A DNA stretch of 41,959 bases from Stentor coeruleus (GCA_001970955.1 MPUH01000645.1:1-41959), one strand, 5' to 3'. Counted from the first letter of the stretch, positions 1 through 10,683 are shown. Program-made: numbers and translations. Notes: generated by a model not told the origin, from the letters alone.

Positions 1-1466
1 CCCAAGAAAACATACATTTTATTTATGAATTTACTAATTATGTACTCATAATATACAAGTCTGTTCTAAATTCAAACCATTTGACAGAGATTTTCGCATA
101 TCTAGGAAAGATGCAAAACATTCTGGATTTTAATTCAATATCTGAAATTATAAAAAGAACTATCAACCTCTATTTCGAAAATGCACTTCCGAATAATGAG
201 CCATTAATAATAAGTTCAGAACTTTTGATATACGCTGCTCGTACAACAGCAGAGTCTCTGACAAGTTCGAATATTCAAATTAATGGCAATGTATTAGAAA
301 TCCCAGGAACTATACAACTTGAATCTGATACTATATATGATACTGAATATATAATCTACCCAACTATTAATAATGAAGTTAAGTTCGAAGTAAGTTTTTA
401 TACATCAGGGACATATTTAGATTATAAACTTAGCATAACTCAACAAACAAGTGTTAACTTAAACTCAGAGCCTATTTACGTAGCATTACAAGGGAATTTT
501 TCAGAAAACAAAAACTACGAATGTTCATATTTAAAATCAGATAAAATATGGACAGTAAATGGTTGTGAAATCGAAAAATCATCAAAAAACGAAATAAAAA
601 TCAGTTTGCTTCATCAATCAACATTCAAAGTTTATGAAATTCCATCAACTAAAACTTGTAAACCTGGCTATGGCCCTATTATAACTTCTTGTGCATGGAT
701 ACTCATCACAATTTTTGCCATAACAATTTTTTATATCATCGACAAAAATCAAGAAGAAGATTTTCAAAACTCAAACAAATATACAATTTATGCATTTACA
801 AGCATATTTATTAGTCAAAGTAAAACTAGAAGAATATGGTCTATGATATATTTATTTTCTATACATATGCTTTTTATGTTTTTAATTGGAATTTGTTTAT
901 TAAACTTTACAACACCTCAATTAAAATCAGATAAAAACTTTAAACATTTACCTAATGAAAGTATAAATTCTGGAATTTTAGCTTGGTTTTTAACTCAAAT
1001 TTTTGCATTTCCTAATTATTATTGTATTTTCAACAAGTATGTGTCAATAAAAAAAACAAATTTTGCTATATACACTTCTTTAAGTTTATCAATAGTTTCT
1101 ATTGTTGGTATAATTTTTATGACAACAATTTATTGTAATGTATATAGTTATTATTGGATTATCAGTTATTTTGTTTTTTTACCTTTGCAGATTGTTGTTG
1201 AGATACTATTTGCTGTTATTGTGTGGAAAAGACAAAAAAATACGATGGATATTCAATCGGCTAATGTTATTCCTGAAGTTGCTGAACTTTGCAAATCTAG
1301 AATAGATGGGGAAGAATTTAAGGATTTTGATAAATCTACAAAATTCCAAGAAGGAGTTGTGCTGGAAGAATTTAAGGGTTTTGAAAAATCTACAAAATTC
1401 CAAGAAGGAGTTGTGGTGGAAGGGTTGCAGAATTCTGGATTTTGCCAGGTATTGGATTTAAATTAG
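1..1466 (+). CDS. GPS-type multi-membrane receptor, 3' part (paralogue of the gene at 17180)
   Basis: The frame is open from base 3 of the window, so the 5' part lies outside; 487 residues are visible, ending in TAG. It aligns along its whole visible length with the C-terminal third of the 17180-22210 protein (shared motifs ILDFNS, YAAR, SFYTSG, HQSTFKV, IDKNQ), including the part upstream of the first internal start-like codon, so the gene is not a short protein starting near base 81. It carries a GPS-like segment with C, W and GC near bases 519-570 and HQSTF near 613-627. About five hydrophobic membrane helices follow, from roughly base 690 to 1225, and then a cytoplasmic tail. The tail contains two copies of an 18-residue unit. 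A surface receptor or adhesion role is inferred from the GPS-plus-membrane layout only. Confidence 0.8.
   Translation, partial: QENIHFIYEFTNYVLIIYKSVLNSNHLTEIFAYLGKMQNILDFNSISEIIKRTINLYFENALPNNEPLIISSELLIYAARTTAESLTSSNIQINGNVLEIPGTIQLESDTIYDTEYIIYPTINNEVKFEVSFYTSGTYLDYKLSITQQTSVNLNSEPIYVALQGNFSENKNYECSYLKSDKIWTVNGCEIEKSSKNEIKISLLHQSTFKVYEIPSTKTCKPGYGPIITSCAWILITIFAITIFYIIDKNQEEDFQNSNKYTIYAFTSIFISQSKTRRIWSMIYLFSIHMLFMFLIGICLLNFTTPQLKSDKNFKHLPNESINSGILAWFLTQIFAFPNYYCIFNKYVSIKKTNFAIYTSLSLSIVSIVGIIFMTTIYCNVYSYYWIISYFVFLPLQIVVEILFAVIVWKRQKNTMDIQSANVIPEVAELCKSRIDGEEFKDFDKSTKFQEGVVLEEFKGFEKSTKFQEGVVVEGLQNSGFCQVLDLN
1311..1418 (+). repeat. 54-bp tandem duplication, two units, inside the coding tail
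   Basis: Units 1311-1364 and 1365-1418 are nearly identical and keep frame, giving an 18-residue repeat beginning EEFK and containing STKFQEGVV. A third, truncated start (GAAGG) follows. This is a recent in-frame duplication at the C-terminus; the paralogue at 17180 lacks it. Confidence 0.9.
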
Positions 1467-1818
1467 GATTTTATTAGTTAAGTTAATAAGATTTGGTTTT
1501 ATTGGTTTTGTATTTTTGGTATTATTGCTTTAAAAGATTGTTATGCTGTACATTAAGAATTTATTTCACAGATACTATTGAAAAGTGTTAAATAAAATAA
1601 ATTTACTAGAAAATGATTCAAGTGAAACCTCTATTATTAAATTTATTTATTGTGATTATCTAATTTTACTATAAAAAAATCTTATAAACAAAACTTCAAA
1701 TGCTTTTAATCTCAATAATCTAAAAAATCATATCAAATTCCAAACTAATATTTTTTTCAAAACATCCCACTTGAAATCATAACCCTAATTCTTAAAAAAG
1801 CCTAATTATCTAAAAAAA
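1467..1818. other. Intergenic, between two convergent 3' ends
   Basis: Very AT-rich. The left half is poor in C and the right half is poor in G on the plus strand, which fits the 3' flanks of the two converging genes. No gene, RNA or repeat was recognised. Confidence 0.7.
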
Positions 1819-4800
1819 CTAATAAAGAGTATTTTCTTCAACCCATCCAACCTTGTCAATTCCATTACGTTTATGTCTCTCAGAAGTTTTCCTCATAATA
1901 AGTTTCCTTATCTCATCATACAAAATAATCAGCATAAAAACAGGCATTGCCGGGAAATACCAATGCAAAAAGTGTAAAGGCCGTCCTCCAAGTGAAACAT
2001 TTAATCCTGGAATAAACCCAATCATAACCGTAATAATTGACTCTGAAAGCAAACCCCACCATGATACTCGATTTCTAAACCCATGTTCAATAATAGAAAT
2101 TTTTTTAGTCTTAACAATAATCAAATTAGACCATTGAACCACAACAATTGCTATAAAATAAGCGTATTGAGCATATTTTACAGCTTCAGTACTATAACAA
2201 ACTGTTGCATTTCTAACTGGAGAATTATCACCAGGGAATCTACATTCACTCCAATGTTCAATTTTCCAATACCATATACGAAGATCATATTTTGCATGAT
2301 TTTGGCTTATATAATCAACTTGAGCACCATCATAAGCAGAATTCCCTACATGAGTATTTCCTTTGTATTTATGGTCAGGGTTGTAAATATCATTGACATT
2401 CGGCTCGGTCCCATCTTTACTTAAAGCTAAGAAAAGAAGATTCCATGGAGGCATACCGTAATCATATAATACAATAAAATAAGCTAAATATCCAGCAATA
2501 CATTGAATCATCCCTATTATCATATAAGCACTTATAAGAAGTTTTCCTGAAACCAAATGGTCTTCATGAGAATTTCTAGGTTTACGGAACATAATGTCTA
2601 ATTCAGGATACTCATAAGCTAAAGATACTGCAGGAACCATATCTGTTCCTAAGTCAATACATAAAATTAATACTGTTGATAAAGGTAAAGGAATCTGGAA
2701 AATTACCAACGATAAAAAAGGTGCTAATTCTGGGATATTCGAAGCTAAAGTATAAGCAATTGACTTTTTCAGATTATCAAAAATTTTCCTCCCTTCTTCA
2801 ACTCCATCAACAATTGAAGCAAAATTATCATCCATCAATAGCATATCTGCAGCATCTTTAGCAACATCACTACCTACAATAGCCATAGCAATACCAATAT
2901 CTGCTTTTTTAATAGCTGGACTATCATTAACCCCATCTCCTGTAACAGCAACAATATGTTTAAGTTTTTGTGCACAGTCTACAATCATATACTTTTGAGC
3001 GGGTGATGTTCTAGCAAAAACAACTTCTTTTTTCTTTAAAAATATAGTCAATCTTTGTTCTTCAAATGGTAAATCCTTATCTTCTTCTACAAATTTTGAT
3101 AATGACTCTCCATGTACAACAATAGCATCACTTTCATCCATGATTGTAAAAAAGTCCACACCTTTTTCTTCAGCGATTTCATTAACAGTTTTAGTTTGGG
3201 TTATAATAGAAACTTGTCTTGCAATAGCAGCAGCAGTAAGTGGTTGATCTCCTGTAACCATGACAACTTTGATTCCAGCATGATTACAAGATTCAACAGC
3301 TTCTTTAACTCTTAGTTTAGGAGGATCTTCAAGTGCACCAAGGCCAATAAATGTTAGACCACTAAGAGGGAAATTAGGCCCATCTTTAAGAGTTGGATCA
3401 AAAACATATTCAGAATCATAGATATCAGATGGTAACCAATACATTGCAAAACCTAAAACACGACGTCCTTGGCCTCCATAATGTCTGTTAGCTTTAGCAA
3501 AGGATTCTTTATGTTCTGAAGATATTTTTTGAGGATGACCTTCAATAAGAATATAATCACAACGAGCCCAGATTTGTTCTGGAGCTCCTTTCATAAACAT
3601 AACACAGTCTTGTTGATGCTCAGGTGGGGCGAAATCAACTGGTTCATGTAAAGTTAAAGCATATTTATTTGCAGAGTTAAATGGGATTTCACCTTTTATC
3701 CCTTGTCTTTTAAGTATAGGGTATTGTTCTCGGATTTTATCAATATCGGTAATAGGGTGGAAAAATTTGATCATAGCAGTTTCACTAGCATCACCACCCA
3801 TAATCGGCCATGTTTTAATCGACTTTGACTGAATTTCTTTTTTATACTCTTCTCTCACCCTTATAAGCTCTTCTTCTGGTAACTGGTTTCCCTGTTCATC
3901 TTGTAGTTTATTTTTATCAGGTTCGAAATTCCATTGAGTTTTATTATTTAAAGTTGCACAATATTGCATATATTTAAACGACTGATCTTTTATACTATAC
4001 CCTAAACTTTCAACATCTTCTCTTCTTTCATAATTAATAACTTCTCTTCCAACAAGGTCATACCACAAAGCTACAATAGTCATTTTATTTTCAGTTAAAG
4101 TCCCAGTTTTATCTGAACATATACAAGTTGTTGATCCTAAAGTTTCAACAGACTCCAAGTTTTTCACCAGCACATGTTTTTCTGCCATTTTTTTTGCTGT
4201 AATACTCAAACTTACAGTCACAGTAGCTAAAAGTCCTTCAGGTACATTAGCGACAATAATCCCAATAGCATTAACCATATTAACAACCATATTATATCCA
4301 TATCCAGCCCCAATAACAAAAAACACAACACCAAAAGATACAGCAACAATACTGATCATTTTTATAAACCTAGCAATTTCTTTACCTAATGTTGTCTCTT
4401 CAGCCTCAGTCACATTAGTAAGTTTTGCTATAGCTCCAATAACAGTTCTATCCCCTGTATTAACCACAATTCCTTTACCTGTTCCTTCAGCACATGTAGT
4501 TCCAAAAAAAGCTAAATTTTTAGTCTCTAAAGGAGCTTTTTGATTAGTACATTCAACACTTCTTGTAAGTGGTTCAGATTCTCCAGTCAAAGACGAATTG
4601 TCAACTTTTAAATTGTTGTTAGCTTCAATAATCCTAAGGTCAGCAGGAATTCTTGCACCAGCTTTTAAATGAACAAGGTCTCCAGGGACTAATACAGAAC
4701 TTTCAACTTCCATTTGACGTCCTGCTCTAACTATAGTAGTAACTGGAGGTATCATATTTTTAAACCCAGCCATAATTGCAGCAGATTTAGATTCTTGGTA

Positions 4801-5310
4801 GAAACTAAAACATGCCGTTATAATAACGACTATAGCTAAAACGATACCTAAATACAAATTCGATGGATCAGTTTGATCTAGACCATAAGCAATCAAACAT
4901 AAAAATGACCCTGCCCATAGAAGTAATGAAAAAAAACCTAAAAGTGTTTTTAGGAAAACGCAATACCATGGAGTTGGTTTTTTTTCTGATAACTTATTTG
5001 GTCCAAGAATTTTAATTTTAGCATCAGCTGCCTCTTCAGTAAGTCCTTTATGAATATCTGTTTCTAATTTAGCGCAAAGGTCTTCTAAAGGGATAAAATG
5101 CTCATTCATATTCCTAAAAGATTCTGTGTCTTTTACAGCATCCATGGACTTTTCTTTATCTTTCCCCTTTTTGCCTTTTTTATCAGCAGCTTTATCAACT
5201 CCTCGACCGATTTCTTTTTTAGCAGCTTCAGCGTTATCGGCTAATTCGATTTTTTGCTTGAGCTCTTCAAAGCCAATGATAAAAGAACTTGTTGTCCTTC
5301 TGATCGCCAT
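1819..5310 (-). CDS. Na+/K+-ATPase-type P-type ATPase, catalytic alpha subunit (type IIC)
   Basis: 1163 residues, start ATG, stop TAG. It is a plasma-membrane cation pump that couples ATP hydrolysis to Na+ export and K+ import. Visible in order: a charged Lys-rich N-terminus (about 40-60); M1-M2 (about 120-170); actuator TGES (242-245); M4 PEGLLATVTV with E358; phosphorylation site DKTGT at D400; nucleotide-domain KGAPE (574-577); hinge TGDGVNDSPA (790-799); M5-M6 with SNIPE (S857, E861) and CIDLGTDMVP (D886, D890). The serine before NIPE is the Na+/K+-ATPase residue; gastric-type H+/K+ pumps have lysine there. In the M9 region the usual FEET reads LSES, keeping the second glutamate. It is longer than the usual ~1020 residues, partly through a long M7-M8 extracellular loop. 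The C-terminus ends LY rather than YY. Animal family members need a beta subunit; none is in the window. Confidence 0.95.
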   Translation of the reverse strand: MAIRRTTSSFIIGFEELKQKIELADNAEAAKKEIGRGVDKAADKKGKKGKDKEKSMDAVKDTESFRNMNEHFIPLEDLCAKLETDIHKGLTEEAADAKIKILGPNKLSEKKPTPWYCVFLKTLLGFFSLLLWAGSFLCLIAYGLDQTDPSNLYLGIVLAIVVIITACFSFYQESKSAAIMAGFKNMIPPVTTIVRAGRQMEVESSVLVPGDLVHLKAGARIPADLRIIEANNNLKVDNSSLTGESEPLTRSVECTNQKAPLETKNLAFFGTTCAEGTGKGIVVNTGDRTVIGAIAKLTNVTEAEETTLGKEIARFIKMISIVAVSFGVVFFVIGAGYGYNMVVNMVNAIGIIVANVPEGLLATVTVSLSITAKKMAEKHVLVKNLESVETLGSTTCICSDKTGTLTENKMTIVALWYDLVGREVINYERREDVESLGYSIKDQSFKYMQYCATLNNKTQWNFEPDKNKLQDEQGNQLPEEELIRVREEYKKEIQSKSIKTWPIMGGDASETAMIKFFHPITDIDKIREQYPILKRQGIKGEIPFNSANKYALTLHEPVDFAPPEHQQDCVMFMKGAPEQIWARCDYILIEGHPQKISSEHKESFAKANRHYGGQGRRVLGFAMYWLPSDIYDSEYVFDPTLKDGPNFPLSGLTFIGLGALEDPPKLRVKEAVESCNHAGIKVVMVTGDQPLTAAAIARQVSIITQTKTVNEIAEEKGVDFFTIMDESDAIVVHGESLSKFVEEDKDLPFEEQRLTIFLKKKEVVFARTSPAQKYMIVDCAQKLKHIVAVTGDGVNDSPAIKKADIGIAMAIVGSDVAKDAADMLLMDDNFASIVDGVEEGRKIFDNLKKSIAYTLASNIPELAPFLSLVIFQIPLPLSTVLILCIDLGTDMVPAVSLAYEYPELDIMFRKPRNSHEDHLVSGKLLISAYMIIGMIQCIAGYLAYFIVLYDYGMPPWNLLFLALSKDGTEPNVNDIYNPDHKYKGNTHVGNSAYDGAQVDYISQNHAKYDLRIWYWKIEHWSECRFPGDNSPVRNATVCYSTEAVKYAQYAYFIAIVVVQWSNLIIVKTKKISIIEHGFRNRVSWWGLLSESIITVMIGFIPGLNVSLGGRPLHFLHWYFPAMPVFMLIILYDEIRKLIMRKTSERHKRNGIDKVGWVEENTLY

Positions 5311-7102
5311 TAAATATTATGGGTGAAATGTTATGAGATATAGAATGTGTATGTTTATATGTGTATTAGAGGTTTTGTATAGCGGTTAGGTAAAATTATT
5401 ATGGCTTTTGTTGATTTTTTGTATAAAATTCGAGTGATTTTAGAAAATGTTGAAGAATTGGAGGTGAGGATTAGTTTTTTGACAGGTATTAATGGATTTT
5501 TATGATAAAATCACTTTGAATATAAGGTTTTTGGTTTAGTTGGGCGCATTTTATATATATTTATATATGCAGGTCCATTAAAAAGTTGAATTCTTTTCTT
5601 TGAACTTATTTTTTGTTAAATTTATACTTATTTGCATTGTGAGGAATGGCTTTATTAACTGTATTTGCTATGAGGACTAAATCGTAATACAGTGAAAGTG
5701 TAACTCATATTTATATACATAATATTTTTTATGTAAAAGTTTATATTATAAGCTTTGTATGAAGCGATTTGTAGGTTTAAAATTTGAATGATTAGGGATT
5801 AGATAAAGAAAATTGTATAGCATAAATTTCATGTAGGAAAATGAATTTTTTTTGTATTGGATTTGGGCTTATGTGTTGTTGTTTTCATAGGATAAACATT
5901 TGAAGAATTAAAGATATAGTATATGGTAGGATATATATATAATTAACTTGATAAAGTAAGGTTTTGTATATACGAACAACATAAGAACTTCAAGAAATGT
6001 CTTATAAAGCTAGGCTTCACAAGGAAAAACAAAATAAACGCAAGATTTCCTTCAGTTATACTCATTATCAAAAAAAGAAACTCTAAAGAACTACTGGGAA
6101 AAGTCAACAAGCAAATTATTAAAGACGACAAGTGGTACAACATCCTGAATCAGATGAAAGAGGTTGCAGGACTCTCAAATCTGGACCGGACGAGGTTATA
6201 ACCCCACCAACCTAAATAACTCTCTACTTTAACTTTAACATTTGTATATAGGATTAGTATTTTATATCTAAATATTATGTCTTAAAAATGAAATTATATA
6301 AAAGTATTTAATAAGTTTAGGATGATTATAAAATACTAGATTTTATTGAGATTTTAAATGCTATAAGACTTATACTCATGAAAAATATATTTTTTACTAT
6401 ATGTTTATCTTGTTTTAAAAATATTATTATAGTTTTTATGATAAAGTCGAGTTAAATTATATGAAGTTTTTATTATATAAGGATAAATGATAGTATATAA
6501 AATATCATAGATTTGTGTAACTTTGATAAGTGTAATTTTGGTAATGTTTGAAGATAAACATAAGTATTTTGTTTGTGTATATGATAATTTTATCTCAAGT
6601 ATTTTTTTTTATACCTACATAAATAATATTGCTTAGGATAATAAGCAGATAGAATTTTGAAATAAAACAATCAAACAATTCTAAAGATTATTATTAGAAT
6701 TGTACTTTTTATACTATATATGAAACTAGGCTGATGCTTAACGTTTTTATTGTTGTATGAAGCGGATGAATTTGATTTTTGTATATAAATTTGTAAGATA
6801 AGTTTTATAAAGCAAGGCTTTCAATTTTCATAACTTGTTTATAATTACTTCAATATAGTATATATGTAACAATAAAATATATCTCCCTATGAAATAAATA
6901 ATTCCACAAATAAATCCAAAAAATCATCTACCATCATACATAAATAATTACTTAATTTCATATAAAATCATCATAAATCTATCTAAAAACCACCCAATCA
7001 TAAATCCTCCATGCCAAACCAAAAAAAAATCATGCCAAACCTCACATAAAAAAAATCAATCCCAAAAAAACTCTTCATTCAAAAAACTTCTTTATTATTA
7101 TA
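5311..7102. other. Long intergenic stretch (1.8 kb) with one coding-like patch
   Basis: Mostly extremely AT-rich. The first 250 bases, upstream of the ATPase gene, are nearly free of C on the plus strand. The last 200 bases, downstream of the gene at 7103, are nearly free of G. The exception is 5947-6201, listed separately. I saw no tRNA, no consensus 15-base intron and no other repeat. Confidence 0.6.
5947..6201 (+). pseudogene. Orphan 84-codon open frame without a start, possible exon or gene remnant
   Basis: The frame opens after TAA at 5944 and closes at TAA 6199-6201, with no ATG until near its 3' end. It is rich in Lys, with a coding-like C-terminus (KWYN, NQMKEVAG, LDRTRL). Local GC over 6091-6195 is about 44% by hand count, far above the flanks. 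No upstream exon with the 15-base intron consensus was found. It could be a remnant of a gene, the last exon of an unrecognised gene, or a noncoding GC-rich element. The protein is not recognised. Confidence 0.3.
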
Positions 7103-7831
7103 TTAATTTCTAAAGTTTTTCGAAGCAATGACAGGTTTAATTCCTTGATCAGAATAGTTTTTCCTACTAGTCAAATATCTGCTCATACTTGTTTTACCAG
7201 TTCTAATTCCAACTGGGAGCATATTATTTGTCTGTTCTCTAATAAGTTCCCCTTGTAAAGTTGTAGACTTTGAGGTATTATTACATCTACTAGAACTAAA
7301 ACCATGTTTCTGTACTTCTTGTTCAGGATTTTTCACAGACCAGTCCTTGTTGAATTTATGTTTGTTATTAGATTCCACTGTAAAAATCCCTCTACTAAGT
7401 CCGAAACCTTCTTTTTTTAGTTTTTCATTATATTTTGAATAAAACAAAGATTTCTTTTTGAAATCAGGACGCTTATCTGCTAGTAAATCTATTAAGTCAC
7501 TAGGTCGAATACTAGCATAGTCAAAGACTTTAGCGTTTTTGTCTACGTTGAAATCAACGTAATTAAAGTACTTTTTGTGTTGGGGAATCTGATCTGGATG
7601 TGAAACCAACTGGTAGTCGTTTTTTTCTTTCACCTTGTAGCCTTTTAAAAGCTCTTGGGTTCTAGACCTTTGATCAAGTATGTTTATGTACTTTAAATGG
7701 AAATATGTTGGGCTCTCAGCTGATACCCCACCACATAGCATTTGTTTGAGGACTCGGGTGTTTGTTATTGGCTTAACAATACCATCTGGGCGAAATGGAG
7801 ATTCTAAAGATTCTTGATTCGCTCTGTTCAT
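7103..7831 (-). CDS. Uncharacterised protein, 242 aa
   Basis: ATG start at 7831, TAA stop. I do not recognise a family. The protein is soluble, basic and probably largely disordered, with no membrane segment or signal peptide. It has many short Phe/Tyr/Lys-containing motifs (KKYFNYVDF, KKSLFYSKY, GFGLSRGIF, GFSSSR) spaced through the chain, a style common in axoneme- or cortex-associated ciliate proteins; that parallel is impression only. The gene is divergent from the K+ channel gene at 8800, with about 970 bases between them. Codon use and composition match neighbouring genes, so the reading frame itself is secure. Confidence 0.75.
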   Translation of the reverse strand: MNRANQESLESPFRPDGIVKPITNTRVLKQMLCGGVSAESPTYFHLKYINILDQRSRTQELLKGYKVKEKNDYQLVSHPDQIPQHKKYFNYVDFNVDKNAKVFDYASIRPSDLIDLLADKRPDFKKKSLFYSKYNEKLKKEGFGLSRGIFTVESNNKHKFNKDWSVKNPEQEVQKHGFSSSRCNNTSKSTTLQGELIREQTNNMLPVGIRTGKTSMSRYLTSRKNYSDQGIKPVIASKNFRN

Positions 7832-8799
7832 ATATTATTGGATAAAAAAGCTGGAGAAATTACAAAAACTTTTATAAGAAGTGTGATGGATTGTGGGAAT
7901 TTTTGGAATATTTAGAGAGTTTAAATGGGTTGTGGCCTAGGATTTGTTTGTGGATGTTTTTGTAAGTGATAAGGCAAGATTTATGGCGCTCGGTTTGAAG
8001 CCATTTAAGAAAAGCTGTGACGATGATGAAAAAATAGATAAAACTAAAGACGTTCCAAATCTGAATAGCATTAGGCAAAAGAGCAATCATCAAGTGACGA
8101 TTCTTTGTATATTGATTCAGATAAAGAGTTTTAATAAACCCTTTAATTTAAAAATTTAGTGTATTTTCCTATGCAATTATCAAACTCCCAAGCCAGAGCT
8201 GAAAAACCAAAGTTTTACAGGATTTTTAAAAGCAAAATCTTGGGCGATACTACAAAGAGAAAACCTCCTAGGCAAATTAACATAAAACAGAAAATCAAAG
8301 GAATAGACTAAAAGACTCATATAATTTTCAACAAATTAGTAAGAAAATCAATACAGAAAAATGTAAAATTCACATCAAATTTTTTTTTGATATAGAAAAG
8401 AAACTTTTGAAAACGAAACAAGCTGAATAGTCCAGGATAAAAATGAAAAATTCAGAAGAAGTAGTTGTTTATCCAATACAATTTCATAAAAACTTTTAAT
8501 ATAAACTTTATGCTATAGAAGAACAAATAAAAACAAAATACTGAAAAAAATCTAAATAAACGTCTAGGAATACAAGATTTTCCTATACAACTTCTCGATT
8601 TGCTCAATAAAAAAAGAAAATTATAAGCAAGGATCAAAAGATTATCACAAACAATTAACTCTTAATAAAAAATCTTTTTTTTTTATAACGATATCAGTTT
8701 TCATGCTTTTATTTTATTAATCCTGCTTGGTTTTTCGTTTATGAAATTAGCTATTCTGGTTATTTTTGATTAATAAAAATATCTTGAAGTATAGTAAAT
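7832..8799. other. Intergenic between divergent genes, with coding-like fragments
   Basis: Contains a plus-strand frame 7941-8159 (ATG at 7980, 59 codons from there, TAG) with an acidic Lys-rich start. A second one, 8171-8311 (ATG, 46 codons, TAA), gives a basic Lys/Arg/Gln-rich peptide; its frame continues open for 27 codons after the TAA. No 15-base consensus intron joins them. They may be small genes, a decayed gene or chance. The remaining ~450 bases before the channel gene are AT-rich and hold nothing I can support. Confidence 0.35.
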
Positions 8800-10626
8800 A
8801 TGAAAATTGGCTTTGAATATAAACCAAAACCAAGGTTTAGGGAATTATGGAAAAAGTCTATACGGAGGATAATATTACATTTAAGAATTATCAAACTTAT
8901 GCAAGAAAACACAGAAGACAATGATAATGATTTTTCTGACTTTTTAATGCAAAGATCGCTCAAGTATTTAAAACTAAAAACAGAAATAAACTTACCGTTC
9001 TTTATATCTCTACCTGACAGCCGTTTAAAAGAAATTTGGGGCCTTTATATAGGATTTCTATTATTATACACAGCTACAATAACACCTTTTTCGATATCTT
9101 TCTTAGATGTTAACTCATACGATATTTTATTCATTTTTGATATTATAATAGATATTTGCTTCCTTTTTGATGTTTTATGGAATCTCAACACCTCATATTA
9201 CAACGAAGAAAACGTATTAATATCACGAAGATGGCTGATATTAAAAAACTACTTAAAAAAAGGTTTGATTGTTGATGCAATATCCAGTTTTCCTTTTACA
9301 TTATTTGACATAACATCAAATAGTTACTCAAGCCTTTTGAGGATTTTCCGACTCCGAGCTTTATCTCGATTATTAAAGCTCTCCAAACTATTTAAAGTAG
9401 TTACAAAAAAAGACCTTGTCATACTAAAAGAAATCCAAGCATTTTTGTGTATATCTCACAGTTTCCAAAGACTTATGAAATTCCTATTTATGATGTTATT
9501 AAGTATTCACTTTGCAGCTTGTATTTGGCATTGGACCTCCAGTTTTTACAGTAACTGTCCTGGAACCTGGGTTTTCGAAACAGGAAATGTTGACTCTCCA
9601 ATCTACAGAAGATACTTATTATCTCTCTATTGGGCAATGGTCACTTTAGGCACAATAGGTTATGGTGATATTCGTCCTTATTCCAACACAGAAAAAATTT
9701 TTGCTATCCTTTGGATGATTTTCGCCCTTTATTTCCTCTCATTTGCAATCAGCAACTTATCTTCAATGCTTTCACAAATTGATATAAAAAAAACTGTCCT
9801 ACGACAAAAAATGGCTTTCATCGATGATTTTTCAAAAGAAGTCAAACTAAGCAAGAGACTTAAAAAAGAACTCCAAAAGAAGCTCCTTGATAGTATAGAC
9901 CGATTTAATTACTCTTTTTCTGATCGTATAGCTTTAGTAAATCAATTTCCTAAAGACCTTAAGTTAGAAATTGCTTATACAATGCAAAAAGGTTATGCGG
10001 CAAGATTTGATATTTTCGCTAGTGAAGATGATAATTTGATGTTAGAAATCCTCCCTTTAATGCAAATTCTGACTTTACAAGGTATGCAAAGTATTTACTC
10101 ATATGGTGAAAACTCAACAAAAATCTATTTTATTATAAGAGGTTGTGTCCATTTACTTCTAAACAACGAAAAAACTGTTTTTCAAGTCTTTGGTGATAAT
10201 GGGTACTTTGGGGATATTGAAATATTTATGAACATCCCTAGGCTCAATACCGCAGTATCAGCTACAGAATGCCGGTTTATGATAATGAGTACAGATATTA
10301 TCAAGAAAATTCAAGCACATTTTTCGAATTTTTACTACAAAATGAAAGATGCAGCGCATAGACGGTATATTATTTCTCAACATGCTAGAGCTGAAATGAA
10401 AATGCTTGTAGAAATATCAAAAACTGAATGTATTAATAAAAACAATATTGGGCATATTAAAGATGTTATACGCAAAGAAACGGTATATAATGTGAAAAAT
10501 CCTGGCTTTAGTAAAAAATATTTCAGTAAAATCTCTGCATTAGCGAATCTAGAAAAAACTTCAGTGCTTATAGAAGAATGTAAAGATTCAATAGCAAAGT
10601 TAAACGGGTTTTTGGACTTATTATAG
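8800..10626 (+). CDS. Voltage/cyclic-nucleotide-type K+ channel subunit (six TM plus CNBD)
   Basis: 608 residues, start ATG, stop TAG. Six-membrane channel subunit: S1-S3 about 80-135 and 155-170, S4 about 180-200 with regularly spaced Arg/Lys (RIFRLRALSRLLKLSKLFK), S5 about 225-247, pore helix and K+ selectivity filter TIGYGD (285-290), S6 about 300-322. A C-linker follows, then a cyclic-nucleotide-binding-like domain at about 415-515. In the phosphate-binding cassette FGE reads FGD and the PRxAT turn is PRLNTA, so ligand binding may be altered or lost. The layout matches the EAG/CNG/HCN superfamily, which is strongly expanded in ciliates and sets membrane potential and ciliary behaviour. 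The gene is convergent with the nucleoporin gene, with only 57 bases between the stop codons. Confidence 0.92.
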   Translation: MKIGFEYKPKPRFRELWKKSIRRIILHLRIIKLMQENTEDNDNDFSDFLMQRSLKYLKLKTEINLPFFISLPDSRLKEIWGLYIGFLLLYTATITPFSISFLDVNSYDILFIFDIIIDICFLFDVLWNLNTSYYNEENVLISRRWLILKNYLKKGLIVDAISSFPFTLFDITSNSYSSLLRIFRLRALSRLLKLSKLFKVVTKKDLVILKEIQAFLCISHSFQRLMKFLFMMLLSIHFAACIWHWTSSFYSNCPGTWVFETGNVDSPIYRRYLLSLYWAMVTLGTIGYGDIRPYSNTEKIFAILWMIFALYFLSFAISNLSSMLSQIDIKKTVLRQKMAFIDDFSKEVKLSKRLKKELQKKLLDSIDRFNYSFSDRIALVNQFPKDLKLEIAYTMQKGYAARFDIFASEDDNLMLEILPLMQILTLQGMQSIYSYGENSTKIYFIIRGCVHLLLNNEKTVFQVFGDNGYFGDIEIFMNIPRLNTAVSATECRFMIMSTDIIKKIQAHFSNFYYKMKDAAHRRYIISQHARAEMKMLVEISKTECINKNNIGHIKDVIRKETVYNVKNPGFSKKYFSKISALANLEKTSVLIEECKDSIAKLNGFLDLL

Positions 10627-10683
10627 TAAAAAGTCGCATTTTTTGTTTGTTAAAGTAATTAGGTAATTTTATAATTTTTTGGA

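Noticed and set aside
1-80. Starting the left-edge receptor gene at base 81
   Set aside because: The frame is open back to base 3 and those residues align with the paralogue, so the gene is truncated by the window edge.
6150-6215. A tRNA-like element near the GC-rich island
   Set aside because: The GGTTATAACC stretch lacks the T-loop consensus and no cloverleaf could be drawn.
8171-8660. A gene using TAA/TAG as sense codons (code change or transferred DNA)
   Set aside because: After the first 70 codons the stop spacing approaches the random expectation, and every other gene here uses the standard code.
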